DNA of 12,098 bases, taken from contig CALJGH010000001.1 in assembly GCA_938073925.1 (NCBI GenBank), forward strand, positions 1 through 12,098, read 5' to 3'. The notes under the pieces are model-generated. The model had not been told where the DNA came from, searched no databases, and worked only from the letters and a program-made list of their open reading frames with translations. Numbering within the stretch: position 1 is the stretch's first letter; each line of letters starts with the position of its first letter. Made by a program: the position numbers and the translations under genes. Source of the stretch: an uncultured Nitrospinaceae bacterium. Lineage in GTDB: Bacteria; Nitrospinota; Nitrospinia; Nitrospinales; VA-1. Below are positions 1-6,894 of this stretch, piece after piece.

Positions 1-87
1 ATTTTAGCTTGAAAAGAGGAAGTCGCCCACACGACGGTCTAAGTTGGCTAGCCACGGAGGATGGAACGGACCACGCAGGGAGAGCAA

Positions 88-420
88 TCACTTTGCGTCA
101 AGACTACTGATTTCTTTTGCTTCTCGTGCCGCCTCTTCTGCCTCTCGCTCGTCAACCAGTTCACGCAGTTCTTTACCCGCCTTGAAAAAAGGAACCTTTT
201 TTGAAGGAACATCCACTTTCTGACCGGATTTTGGATTACGCCCAACCCTAGCATTTCTCTGCCTTATTCGAAAACTCCCAAACCCTCTTAATTCGACTTT
301 CTTTCCTTCAGCCAATGAATCGGTAATACTTGAAAAAACTGTATTAACGACAACTTCGGTCTGTTTTTTAGTCAGATTAATTTGGTTCGCTACTTTTTCT
401 ACAAGTTCTGCTTTAGTCAT
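88..420 (-). CDS. ihfB: Integration host factor / HU family DNA-bending protein (IHF beta-like)
   Basis: This is a small histone-like protein that binds and sharply bends DNA as a dimer and takes part in nucleoid architecture, recombination and transcription. The 110-residue product has the two N-terminal helices (about 3-40) and the family signature RGFGSF (45-50) followed by GRNPKSG (60-66), with the intercalating proline at P63. VPFFKAGKELRE (76-87) closes the fold. The beta-subunit assignment rests on RGFGSF and on its place near rpsA, as in the classical cmk-rpsA-ihfB order; a homodimeric HU-like role is possible. It is longer than the usual 90-100 residues because of a charged Glu/Arg/Ala-rich tail (about 90-110). 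The ATG start follows a G8AG Shine-Dalgarno-like run (431-438). The gene has its own promoter at 484-511. I recognise nothing in bases 1-87 downstream. Confidence 0.93.
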   Translation of the reverse strand: MTKAELVEKVANQINLTKKQTEVVVNTVFSSITDSLAEGKKVELRGFGSFRIRQRNARVGRNPKSGQKVDVPSKKVPFFKAGKELRELVDEREAEEAAREAKEISSLDAK

Positions 421-483
421 CTAAAAGTCTCCCCCCCCACACGGATCAACAATTTTAATGATACTGAAAATTGGATTTAAAAA

Positions 484-511
484 ATTATAGCATTCGGAAT
501 AATTAAGTCAA
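484..511 (-). promoter_or_regulatory. sigma-70-type promoter of the IHF-like gene
   Basis: On the minus strand TTGACT (506-511) and a perfect TATAAT (484-489) are separated by 16 bases and lie about 65 bases upstream of the ATG at 420. This is the best promoter match in the window. It lets the IHF-like gene be transcribed independently of the sppA/rpsA transcript. The activity is inferred from sequence only. Confidence 0.75.
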
Positions 512-560
512 CCCCTTTATTTTAATTGAGTTAAGAAGATTTAGGCCCGATCGAGCAGCG

Positions 561-608
561 AAAAACTTCTAAAATCCGCCAGTCTGAACGCGTTTTAAAA
601 TTTAGAAG
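561..608 (-). terminator. Possible intrinsic terminator downstream of sppA
   Basis: On the minus strand CTTCTAAA (608-601) can pair with TTTAGAAG (573-566), giving an 8-bp stem followed directly by TTTTT (565-561). The loop is long (27 bases) and contains a further short CGC/GCG pairing. It sits about 45 bases beyond the sppA stop and before the IHF promoter, where the pheA-to-sppA transcript would be expected to end. The stem is AU-rich, so its strength is uncertain. Confidence 0.45.
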
Positions 609-653
609 AGGTGGAAAACTCTAGGCCAGGGAAATACCTACAGACCATTGTTT

Positions 654-1523
654 TTATTGAGGGAACCAAAGATATTGTAGACGCGGAGCAGGCGCAGGCG
701 AAAAAACCTGAGTAAGGTTTTTAGAAACAACAGTTTGCATTAACCAGTCCATAAATGGGACATCTTCTTTTTCTTCCATGACGCTTGGATGACCCACAAT
801 GCCAATTTTCTTGCCTAGGATTTCTTTGGTTTTTTCCAGCCCACCAAACTCATCGACCAGTTTAAATTCAAACGCTTGTTTTCCTGTCATGACTCTTCCG
901 TCAGCAAATAGTTTCACTTCATCTTCCGGGAGATTTCTTCCTAGCGATACGGCTTGCACAAATTGCTGATGCACATCGTCTACCACATTTTGTAATAGCT
1001 TGAGTTCTTCCGGTTGCATGGATCGAAGTGGAGACCCGGAATCTTTAAATACTCCACTTTTGATCACCGCAGGTCGTACGCCAATTTTTTTAGCCAGTTC
1101 TTCCACGTTATTGAAAGCCATAATGGCACCTATGCTTCCCGTCAGCGTACCGGGATTTGCGACGACATAGTTTGCAGCACAGGCAATATAATATCCACCT
1201 GAGGCCGCAACACTGCCTAACGAAGCGTAAACAATTTTATTGGCATCTTTAATTTTATTGATTTCATCATAGATTTCCTGTGCCGGAGCCACCGCGCCAC
1301 CCGGTGAGTCTATGCGAACAATGATAGCTTTAATTTTTGGGTCTCGGCGGTACTTCGAGAGTTGCCTGACTATTGCAGTGGAATCCATCAACATACCGTT
1401 GACATGAACCATAGCTATCTCACTGTTTGAGGCTTTCCAACCGTCCTGCATAAGCCCACCCATAACGGATGCCGCAAAAAAGAATGCGAAAATACCTAAT
1501 GTCCATTTAAATAATTTTTTCAA
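654..1523 (-). CDS. sppA: Signal peptide peptidase SppA (short form, S49 family)
   Basis: This is a membrane-anchored serine protease that degrades cleaved signal peptides at the outer face of the cytoplasmic membrane, using a Ser/Lys dyad. The 289-residue protein starts with a basic residue cluster and one membrane anchor (about 5-23). The conserved IDSPGG (71-76) is followed by SVAASGGYY (104-112) with the nucleophile S108, then SGVFKDSGS (156-164) with the general base K160. The 52-residue Ser-Lys spacing matches the single-domain bacterial form rather than the roughly 600-residue E. coli tandem form. The start must be TTG at 1521-1523: a stop lies six codons upstream in frame, a GGAAAGG element precedes the TTG, and the next ATG (codon 21) would remove the anchor. 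It follows rpsA by 71 bases with a hairpin between them, so it may be partly uncoupled from ribosomal protein expression. Confidence 0.93.
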   Translation of the reverse strand: MKKLFKWTLGIFAFFFAASVMGGLMQDGWKASNSEIAMVHVNGMLMDSTAIVRQLSKYRRDPKIKAIIVRIDSPGGAVAPAQEIYDEINKIKDANKIVYASLGSVAASGGYYIACAANYVVANPGTLTGSIGAIMAFNNVEELAKKIGVRPAVIKSGVFKDSGSPLRSMQPEELKLLQNVVDDVHQQFVQAVSLGRNLPEDEVKLFADGRVMTGKQAFEFKLVDEFGGLEKTKEILGKKIGIVGHPSVMEEKEDVPFMDWLMQTVVSKNLTQVFSPAPAPRLQYLWFPQ

Positions 1524-1560
1524 AGGTGACCTTTCCGACTAGGGAGGAATGTTCATGCTC

Positions 1561-1588
1561 AAGCCCGGCCTCTATCGAGGCCGGGTTT
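1561..1588 (-). terminator. Strong GC-rich hairpin between rpsA and sppA
   Basis: AAGCCCGGCCTC (1561-1572) and GAGGCCGGGTTT (1577-1588) form a 12-bp stem with one G-U pair and a 4-base TATC loop, seven bases after the rpsA stop. No run of U follows in the minus-strand transcript (CTTGAGCATG). It may therefore be a partial or Rho-assisted terminator, or an mRNA-stabilising 3' end that lets rpsA and sppA have different transcript levels. Confidence 0.55.
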
Positions 1589-1594
1589 CCGAGT

Positions 1595-3295
1595 TTACTC
1601 TTCTTTAAAAACTTCCATGTCTACCTGTTCCTTTTCGATTTCGGAAAGGTCCAGGTTTTCTGTATGAGCTTTGATGCTCAAAGCAATTTTTTTGTTGGCA
1701 ATATCTACCTTGATCACTTTTGCTTTGATCTCATCATCGATTTTCACAGCTTCTTCAGGATCGGTGATTTTTTCAGAGCTCAATTGTGAGACATGAATCA
1801 AACCTTCGAGCCCATCGCCAAACTCAGCAAAGGCACCAAAGCTTGTTACTTTGATTATTGTTCCTGTAACTTCTGTTCCGATCGGATAATTACCTGCAAT
1901 TTTATCCCATGGATCCGGTAGCATTTGTTTAACACCGAGGGAAATTCTGCAGTTATCCTTATCAATACTGAGAACGACTGAAGCAATCCGGTCCTTTTTC
2001 TTCAGCGCTTCAGAAGGGTGCTTGATTTTTTTCCAGCTCAAATCAGAGATATGGATCAATCCGTCAACACCATCTTCCAATTCAACAAATGCACCAAAGT
2101 CAGTCAAGTTTCTTACTGTGCCTTCAACCTCGGTACCAATGGGATATTTTTCTTCAATTTTATCCCAAGGATTCGGCTCAATTTGTTTCATGCCCAGTGA
2201 GATACGTTTCTTCTCTTTGTCCAGAGTGAGGACAAGAGCTTCCACTTCATCACCGATAGCAACCATTTTGCTTGGATGTTTGACGTGCCGACTCCAACTC
2301 ATCTCTGAAATATGCACGAGACCTTCGATGCCTTTTTCCAGTTCGACAAAAACACCGTAGTCTGTGATGCTGACCACTTTCCCTTTAATTTTTGTCTCCA
2401 CTGGGAATTTAGAGTCCACATCAACCCATGGATCGGGGCTGGTTTGTTTGAGCCCCAACGAAACGCGTTCTTTCTCTTTATCGTATTTAAGAATCATTAC
2501 TGTTACTTTGTCGCCAATCGAAAACATTTCGGATGGGTGGTTGACCCGGCCCCATGACATATCGGTAATGTGAAGCAATCCGTCAATTCCACCGAGATCG
2601 ATGAACACACCATATTCGGTAATGTTCTTAACAATTCCTTCAATGAGATTGCCTTCGCCCATTTTCTCAAGTGTACCCGTACGAATCTGCTTGCGCTGTT
2701 CTTCCAGAAGAATTCTGCGAGAGAGAACAATGTTGCCGCGCTTTTTGTTCATCTTGATGATTTTCATATCGAACTTTTCGCTGATCAGTTTTTCCAGATT
2801 GCGAATGGGGCGAAGATCGATTTGTGATCCGGGCAAGAAGGCTTTTAGTCCAATGTCGACAGTGAGCCCACCTTTTGCCTTCGCTATTACGGTACCCTGA
2901 ATGATCTCATCAGCTTCGTAAGTTTTAACTAGATCATCCCAAATTTTAATTTTATTGGCTTTTTCTTTTGAGAGAACGACATTGCCATCGTTGTCTTCTA
3001 CCTTTTCCAGATAGACCTCTACTTCGTCATCGATCTGCAGGTTTTTTCCGTTTTCAGGAAACTCAGAAAGAGAAACCATTCCTTCTGATTTAAAGCCCAC
3101 GTCAACCGTGGCGAGCCCTTTGGAAATGGCAATGACCTTTCCCATGATAATCTGGGATGCCTTAAACCGACCGAGACTCTCGTTAAAATATTGCTCCATT
3201 TCCTGATAGACGGCTTCTTCGCTAGCCGTCAGGCCTTCCAACTCGGCCTTATCATCTGCGTTCATTTTTCCTAAAAGTTCTTTGGGTATTTTCAT
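1595..3295 (-). CDS. rpsA: 30S ribosomal protein S1
   Basis: S1 binds mRNA at the 30S subunit and helps translation initiation on structured or weakly Shine-Dalgarno messages. The 566-residue product has an N-terminal segment of about 45 residues and then six S1 OB-fold repeats at about 48-110, 132-192, 217-283, 303-370, 390-457 and 477-543. Repeats 3-5 are the most canonical, each with a (Y/F)G(V/A)F(I/V) strand and a G(L/I)(L/V)HI(T/S)(D/E)(M/L)SW box (for example 323-334) ending near KHPS. Repeats 1 and 2 are divergent, as is usual for the ribosome-docking domains. Length and repeat number match the proteobacterial six-domain type. The ATG at 3293-3295 has only a weak CAGG upstream. A weak ribosome site is common for rpsA, which is autoregulated in E. 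coli; autoregulation here is inference. It follows cmk by 34 bases. Confidence 0.97.
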   Translation of the reverse strand: MKIPKELLGKMNADDKAELEGLTASEEAVYQEMEQYFNESLGRFKASQIIMGKVIAISKGLATVDVGFKSEGMVSLSEFPENGKNLQIDDEVEVYLEKVEDNDGNVVLSKEKANKIKIWDDLVKTYEADEIIQGTVIAKAKGGLTVDIGLKAFLPGSQIDLRPIRNLEKLISEKFDMKIIKMNKKRGNIVLSRRILLEEQRKQIRTGTLEKMGEGNLIEGIVKNITEYGVFIDLGGIDGLLHITDMSWGRVNHPSEMFSIGDKVTVMILKYDKEKERVSLGLKQTSPDPWVDVDSKFPVETKIKGKVVSITDYGVFVELEKGIEGLVHISEMSWSRHVKHPSKMVAIGDEVEALVLTLDKEKKRISLGMKQIEPNPWDKIEEKYPIGTEVEGTVRNLTDFGAFVELEDGVDGLIHISDLSWKKIKHPSEALKKKDRIASVVLSIDKDNCRISLGVKQMLPDPWDKIAGNYPIGTEVTGTIIKVTSFGAFAEFGDGLEGLIHVSQLSSEKITDPEEAVKIDDEIKAKVIKVDIANKKIALSIKAHTENLDLSEIEKEQVDMEVFKEE

Positions 3296-3329
3296 GACCT
3301 GCTGATTCTCACTTGTTAAAGGTTATTAA

Positions 3330-4001
3330 TTAATTTTGAATTTCTTTTTTTAAATTTATTTGTTCCATAACTTTGTCAATGACTTCTTCAATAGCAAATT
3401 TTGTAGTATCGATTTTTATAGCGTCCTCTGCGGGGCAAAGGGGTGAGATGGCACGAGTTCTATCTTCGTGATCTCTTTGCTTTATTTCCGCAATGATATT
3501 TTCCAAGTCAACGTCCAAGTTTTTCTCTTTCAACTCCAAATAGCGTCTCTTACCGCGCTCTTCTGCATCCGCATCCATAAAAAATTTCAACTCTGCATTC
3601 GGGAACACCTGGGTGCCAATGTCACGGCCGTCCATGACCACGTTTCCCGACTCGCCGATCTCCTGCTGTTTAGCAACGAGAATTTCCCGAACTCTTTTCT
3701 GTGCTGCGACTTTTGCAGCACCTCGTCCAACGACTTCATTTTTTAGCAAGCCAGTGGCATTTTCTCCATTGACCTTTACTTGCTGCCCTGCCGGGTCGGC
3801 TACAAATTCGATTTTCAATTGTGTTACCCATTGGCCCACGGCATTTTCATCACTCAGGTCAATATCCTTTTTTTCTGCAGACCAGGCAACCGCCCGGTAC
3901 ATTGAACCCGTATCGATATAGCGGTAGTTGAGCCTCTTTGCTATAAATTTTGCAACTGTGCTTTTACCGCTACCTGCCGGTCCGTCTATGGCGATGATCA
4001 T
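3330..4001 (-). CDS. cmk: Cytidylate kinase (CMP/dCMP kinase)
   Basis: This cytoplasmic enzyme phosphorylates CMP and dCMP with ATP to CDP and dCDP in pyrimidine nucleotide recycling. The 223-residue protein opens with the Walker A P-loop GPAGSGKST (7-15). DTGSMYRA (30-37) is the nucleotide-binding helix region, MDGRDIGTQVFP (123-134) is the family hallmark, and RDHEDRTRAISPL (176-188) holds the lid arginines and the C-terminal CMP-kinase motif. Length is typical of the bacterial Cmk family. The ATG start lies four bases after the tyrA stop, with a weak AAGG about 12 bases upstream, so translation is probably coupled to tyrA. The cmk-rpsA adjacency is one of the more conserved gene pairs in bacteria and supports both calls. 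Confidence 0.97.
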   Translation of the reverse strand: MIIAIDGPAGSGKSTVAKFIAKRLNYRYIDTGSMYRAVAWSAEKKDIDLSDENAVGQWVTQLKIEFVADPAGQQVKVNGENATGLLKNEVVGRGAAKVAAQKRVREILVAKQQEIGESGNVVMDGRDIGTQVFPNAELKFFMDADAEERGKRRYLELKEKNLDVDLENIIAEIKQRDHEDRTRAISPLCPAEDAIKIDTTKFAIEEVIDKVMEQINLKKEIQN

Positions 4002-4005
4002 TACG

Positions 4006-4875
4006 TTAAATTACCTTCAGACGATATTTGTTGGCGGCGGCAAAAGCTTCTTCTAAAGCCTGCCCGTCTTTTTTTTCGATCACATCTCGCATCTCGCTCA
4101 ACGTTTTCTGAAACCGATCTATCAAGTCCAGTGAATGCGTTTGATTCGAAAGGCAAATATCACGCCACATCACAGGATCACCCGAGGCTATCCGGGTGAT
4201 GTCTTTCAACCCTGCTCCTGAATAGGCCGTGACTTCATGATCCTGTTTGGTACGCAAAGCTCCCAGAGTGTTCATCAACGCATAAGCGACGATATGAGGT
4301 AGATGACTCACCGCACCAAAAACAAAATCGTGCTCGTCCGCATCTAGCATCAGCGTGTCCATACCCACCGATTCCCAAAGCGCACCGATTTTTTCTAGAG
4401 CATGAGTATCGGTTTTTGGTGTCGGCGTTAAAATGCATCTCGCATCGAGATACAAATCTTCTCGCGATGCTTCCAGCCCAGATTTCTCACCGCCGGCAAT
4501 GGGATGCGAACCAACAAAGAAAATACCCTCTGGCATCAAATTGTCCGCTTCATGAACCAGCGGCCCTTTCACCGAACCTACATCTGTGATCACAGCACCC
4601 GTTTTCAGATGTGGCAATAAGCTTTCAATAGACGGAACAATACGAGATACCGGCGTACAAAGAACTATCAGGTCGGCATCTTTTACCGAATCTGCTAAGT
4701 CTGCGGCGTAACGATCAATAATGCCAAGGGACTTGGCTTTCTCCAGGTTTTCTCGATTACGGCCGAATCCCGAAATTTCCTCAACAAGATTGTATTTACG
4801 ACAAGCCTTAGCTAAAGAAGCTCCCAAAAGGCCAACACCAATGATGGTTATTTTTTCAAATAACTTCCTGCTCAT
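4006..4875 (-). CDS. tyrA: Prephenate dehydrogenase (TyrA family)
   Basis: This enzyme oxidatively decarboxylates prephenate to 4-hydroxyphenylpyruvate (or arogenate to tyrosine) in tyrosine synthesis. The 289-residue monofunctional protein has an N-terminal Rossmann fold with GVGLLG (13-18). Family motifs follow: CTPV (73-76), DVGSVKG (98-104), GSHPIAGGEKSG (122-133), SHLPH (190-194) and the helical domain's SGAGLKDITRIA (219-230). No chorismate mutase or ACT domain is attached. After the second beta strand it reads GFGRN (36-40), with no acidic residue at the usual NAD-discriminating position, so NADP use is possible but only inferred. The ATG overlaps the pheA stop as ATGA, indicating translational coupling, and AGGGA precedes it. 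Prephenate versus arogenate preference cannot be decided from sequence alone. Confidence 0.95.
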   Translation of the reverse strand: MSRKLFEKITIIGVGLLGASLAKACRKYNLVEEISGFGRNRENLEKAKSLGIIDRYAADLADSVKDADLIVLCTPVSRIVPSIESLLPHLKTGAVITDVGSVKGPLVHEADNLMPEGIFFVGSHPIAGGEKSGLEASREDLYLDARCILTPTPKTDTHALEKIGALWESVGMDTLMLDADEHDFVFGAVSHLPHIVAYALMNTLGALRTKQDHEVTAYSGAGLKDITRIASGDPVMWRDICLSNQTHSLDLIDRFQKTLSEMRDVIEKKDGQALEEAFAAANKYRLKVI

Positions 4876-5951
4876 TTCAATCCCTGTTCAGGATAAGAGC
4901 CTAGAACTCGCAAAAACAAAGTCCGCTTGCTGAGTGTTTTTAAAACCCGTTCGACGACTTTGTCATCCACATGACCCAGGAAGTCAACATAAAACAGGTA
5001 TTCCCAAGGTTTGTTACGTAATGGACGCGATTGAATTTTAGTCAGGCTGACATTATTTTTGGCGAACAATTGCAGGGTTTTTAATAATGAACCCGCTTCA
5101 TCTGCAATGGAAAACATAATGGACGTCTTATTCTTTTTAGCTCTTTTAGCTTGATCTTTACTGATCACCAAAAACCGCGTGTGATTTTCAGCGCGATCCT
5201 GAATGTTTTTAGCAATAACTTTTAGTCCGTGGACCTCAGCCGCTAATTGCCCTGCTATGGCAGCAGAATTCTTTTCCCGCTTTGCAAGCTCTGCCGCTTG
5301 AGCGGTGCTGGAGGTCGGCATCTGTTCCACACCAGGAAGATTCTTGTTCAACCAGTTTCTGGATTGCGCTAAAGGCTGCGGATGTGAATAAACCTTTTTA
5401 ATCTTTTTTCGATCCGCATTTTCTGCCAACAAAAATAATGAAATTGCGAGTCGAGCTTCATCACATATATGTAATGGAGAATCTACAAAACAATCGAGTG
5501 TCAGATTGACAAACCCCTCAATAGAATTTTCTACAGGCACTACGCCATAATCCGAATTACCGAGTTCCACTTCTGAGAAAACGGATTCAATATTAGTGCA
5601 GGGATTAAATTTGCAAGAATGACCGAAATGCTTAACCGCAACTTGATGACTGAACGTGGTTTCCGGCCCCAGAAAAGCAATTTTTAGAGGCTTTTCCAAA
5701 GCCAATGTTGCAGAAAAAATTTCACGAAAAATGGAATTAACGGATGAAGGAGGAAACGGACCTTTGCTCTGGTCTTTCAACCGGTCGAGAATAGCACGCT
5801 CACGTTGGGGAACATGAAAATGAGTCATCTTCCCCTGGCGGGACTTCTCTTTACCTATTTTTTGAGCCAAAAGGCCACGACGGTTGATCAGCTTCAAAAG
5901 CTGGTCATCTAAATTATCAATCTGCTGCCGCAGATCGTCTAGCTTTGACAA
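4872..5951 (-). CDS. pheA: Bifunctional chorismate mutase / prephenate dehydratase (P-protein)
   Basis: It converts chorismate to prephenate and then to phenylpyruvate, the committed steps to phenylalanine. Numbering is from the TTG at 5949-5951 (359 residues). The AroQ chorismate mutase domain (about 2-87) has R8, R25, K36 and R50-E51 aligned with the E. coli active-site residues. The dehydratase domain (about 90-267) shows GPETTFSHQVA (95-105), VPVENSIEG (138-146), SHPQPLAQ (189-196) and ENHTRF (255-260) with catalytic T258. A C-terminal ACT domain (about 275-352) carries QSRP (307-310), where the usual Phe-binding motif is ESRP. I prefer the TTG because it gives the typical MSKLDDLRQQID beginning after AAAGGTGG. 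The frame also extends to a GTG at 5988-5990, which has no Shine-Dalgarno and directly follows an in-frame TAA. It is the first gene of the left block. Confidence 0.95.
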   Translation of the reverse strand: MSKLDDLRQQIDNLDDQLLKLINRRGLLAQKIGKEKSRQGKMTHFHVPQRERAILDRLKDQSKGPFPPSSVNSIFREIFSATLALEKPLKIAFLGPETTFSHQVAVKHFGHSCKFNPCTNIESVFSEVELGNSDYGVVPVENSIEGFVNLTLDCFVDSPLHICDEARLAISLFLLAENADRKKIKKVYSHPQPLAQSRNWLNKNLPGVEQMPTSSTAQAAELAKREKNSAAIAGQLAAEVHGLKVIAKNIQDRAENHTRFLVISKDQAKRAKKNKTSIMFSIADEAGSLLKTLQLFAKNNVSLTKIQSRPLRNKPWEYLFYVDFLGHVDDKVVERVLKTLSKRTLFLRVLGSYPEQGLK

Positions 5952-5990
5952 AAAACATGTACCACCTTTACTTGGATTTCCCGCAACCAC

Positions 5991-6017
5991 TTAAGATGTA
6001 TGGGATTTCTTGATCAT
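5991..6017 (-). other. 8-codon mini-ORF ahead of pheA
   Basis: The minus strand reads ATG at 6017 for eight codons (MIKKSHTS) to a TAA at 5991-5993. This is in the same frame as pheA and immediately before its GTG alternative start. A G6 run (6027-6032) lies nine bases upstream, at normal Shine-Dalgarno distance, so it may be translated. It is not rich in Phe, so it does not look like a classical attenuation leader. It could be a coupling uORF or a former pheA start that gained a stop codon. Confidence 0.25.
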
Positions 6018-6054
6018 TTCATAATTCCCCCCTAAAATGCAAGGATATTATTAA

Positions 6055-6082
6055 AGAAAACCCTGATTCTAAGGGGTTTTCT
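6055..6082. terminator. 9-bp hairpin in the pheA / thiamine-binding gene spacer
   Basis: AGAAAACCC (6055-6063) pairs fully with GGGTTTTCT (6074-6082) around a 10-base loop. On the plus strand it is followed by CTATTTTT (6083-6090), so it has the form of an intrinsic terminator in that direction. It lies just upstream of the plus-strand gene at 6111, whose transcript could carry it as a leader hairpin. On the minus strand it would separate read-through from the right from pheA. I see no convincing promoter on either side. Confidence 0.4.
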
Positions 6083-6110
6083 CTATTTTTAGCAACAAGG
6101 AGATAATGAA

Positions 6111-6419
6111 ATGATTTTGCTGGAATTCAGTATGAGTCCGATGGATAAAGGGGAAAGTGTAAGCGACCAAGTCAGTCGATCGTTAAAAATTATCGACGAA
6201 AGCGGAGTGCCTTATAAGCTGAATCCGATGGGGACGGTATTAGAAGGCGAATTCGATGAAGTCATGGGTGTGGTCAAACAATGCTATGAAACCATGCGCT
6301 ACGACTGCAAACGCATCACCTGCGGCATCAAAATAGATTATCGCGAAGGAAAATCAGGAAGACTGGAATCTAAAATGGCCTCCATCGAAAACAAACTGGG
6401 GAAAGAAGTGAAAAAGTAG
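6111..6419 (+). CDS. MTH1187 family thiamine-binding protein
   Basis: This is a small cytoplasmic ferredoxin-like-fold protein of the MTH1187/YkoF-related family (formerly DUF77). Members bind thiamine or related pyrimidine ligands as oligomers, and their exact role is poorly defined. The 102 residues include the family start (V/I)LLEFSMSP (2-10), KGESVS (13-18), the core GTVLEGEFDEV (41-51) and IKIDYR (73-78), followed by a basic amphipathic tail. The length is the usual one of about 100. The start is firm: AAGGAG (6097-6102) lies eight bases before ATG 6111, and the earlier ATG at 6106 hits a stop after two codons. It is a lone plus-strand gene between minus-strand neighbours and converges on the cytochrome gene with a 10-base gap and no obvious terminator. 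No thiamine genes or TPP riboswitch are visible nearby. Confidence 0.88.
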   Translation: MILLEFSMSPMDKGESVSDQVSRSLKIIDESGVPYKLNPMGTVLEGEFDEVMGVVKQCYETMRYDCKRITCGIKIDYREGKSGRLESKMASIENKLGKEVKK

Positions 6420-6429
6420 GGAAGATTTC

Positions 6430-6789
6430 TTATTTTGGGTAGCTCATCAGCTTCTGCCTAATGTAATTCACAACCGCTTGAATTTCCTGTGCGGTCAGGC
6501 GTGATTTCCAAGGCATCATAGCCGTATCTTTTCTTCCCTCTGTGATAGAACGAATCATTCGTTTTTCTGTAAGTTGCTGTTTGGATTTTTCTGAGGTGAA
6601 ATTTTTTGGAGGTGGGTTTAGCACATTCGCGGCGAAGGTTTTGCCATCTCCCTTGTTTCCGTGGCAGGCTTTGCAATGTTTGAAAAAAATGTCGCGTCCG
6701 GTTTCAGAATCAACAGGGTCGGCGAAAGCAATTGAGGAAGAAAACAAACATATAAGCAAACCAAGACACCAATTGTTCAACTTAATCAA
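6430..6789 (-). CDS. Periplasmic monoheme cytochrome c (class I / CBB3-type domain)
   Basis: This is an exported single-heme electron carrier. The 119-residue precursor has a signal peptide (about 1-23, hydrophobic core LGLLICLF, cleavage expected after AFA). One heme site follows at CKACH (39-43), inside the family context GRDIFFKHCKACHGNKGDG. NPPPKNFT (58-65) and MMPWKS (91-96) fit the class I pattern, with M91 or M92 as the distal ligand, and a C-terminal helix (about 100-115) packs on the heme. Redox partners cannot be deduced from the context, since it stands alone between glnD and a convergent gene. The start is TTG at 6787-6789 (which keeps K3 in the signal peptide n-region) or TTG at codon 4. 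A TGA three codons upstream excludes anything earlier. The first start lies at the edge of the palindromic repeat at 6788-6825, whose G runs serve as the ribosome site. Confidence 0.88.
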   Translation of the reverse strand: MIKLNNWCLGLLICLFSSSIAFADPVDSETGRDIFFKHCKACHGNKGDGKTFAANVLNPPPKNFTSEKSKQQLTEKRMIRSITEGRKDTAMMPWKSRLTAQEIQAVVNYIRQKLMSYPK

Positions 6790-6825
6790 CCCCCCTCATT
6801 CCCCCCTTATCAGGGGGGAGGTTTT
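6788..6825. repeat. C6/G6 palindromic (REP-like) repeat upstream of the cytochrome c gene
   Basis: The plus strand holds C6 (6790-6795), TCATT, then a 7-bp hairpin TCCCCCC (6800-6806) / GGGGGGA (6813-6819) with loop TTATCA, then GGTTTT. On the minus strand this gives one C6 run and two G6 runs, so the C6 can pair with either. It resembles short C/G-run palindromes scattered through intergenic regions of many environmental bacterial genomes. This is from memory, and only one copy is in the window. It borders the cytochrome start codon. Confidence 0.5.
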
Positions 6826-6894
6826 ATAAAACCAACACTATTTCTAGAAGCAAAACCGGTAATCGCTCACCTTAAAACGCTCTGACCCATTGCC

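Noticed and set aside
1..87. Possible RNA gene downstream of the IHF-like gene
   Set aside because: GC content rises and a GGCTAGCC palindrome is present, but I find no tRNA arms or known RNA motif on either strand.
2022..2360. 112-codon plus-strand frame opposite rpsA
   Set aside because: It is a shadow of the S1 repeats; the Ser/Pro/Phe-rich composition follows from the complementary strand codons.
1595..3295. Six internal repeats as a tandem DNA repeat
   Set aside because: They are the normal S1 OB-fold domains of ribosomal protein S1, diverged at DNA level.
6040..6110. TPP riboswitch ahead of the thiamine-binding family gene
   Set aside because: The leader is too short and lacks the conserved CUGAGA-type thi-box elements; only a simple hairpin is present.
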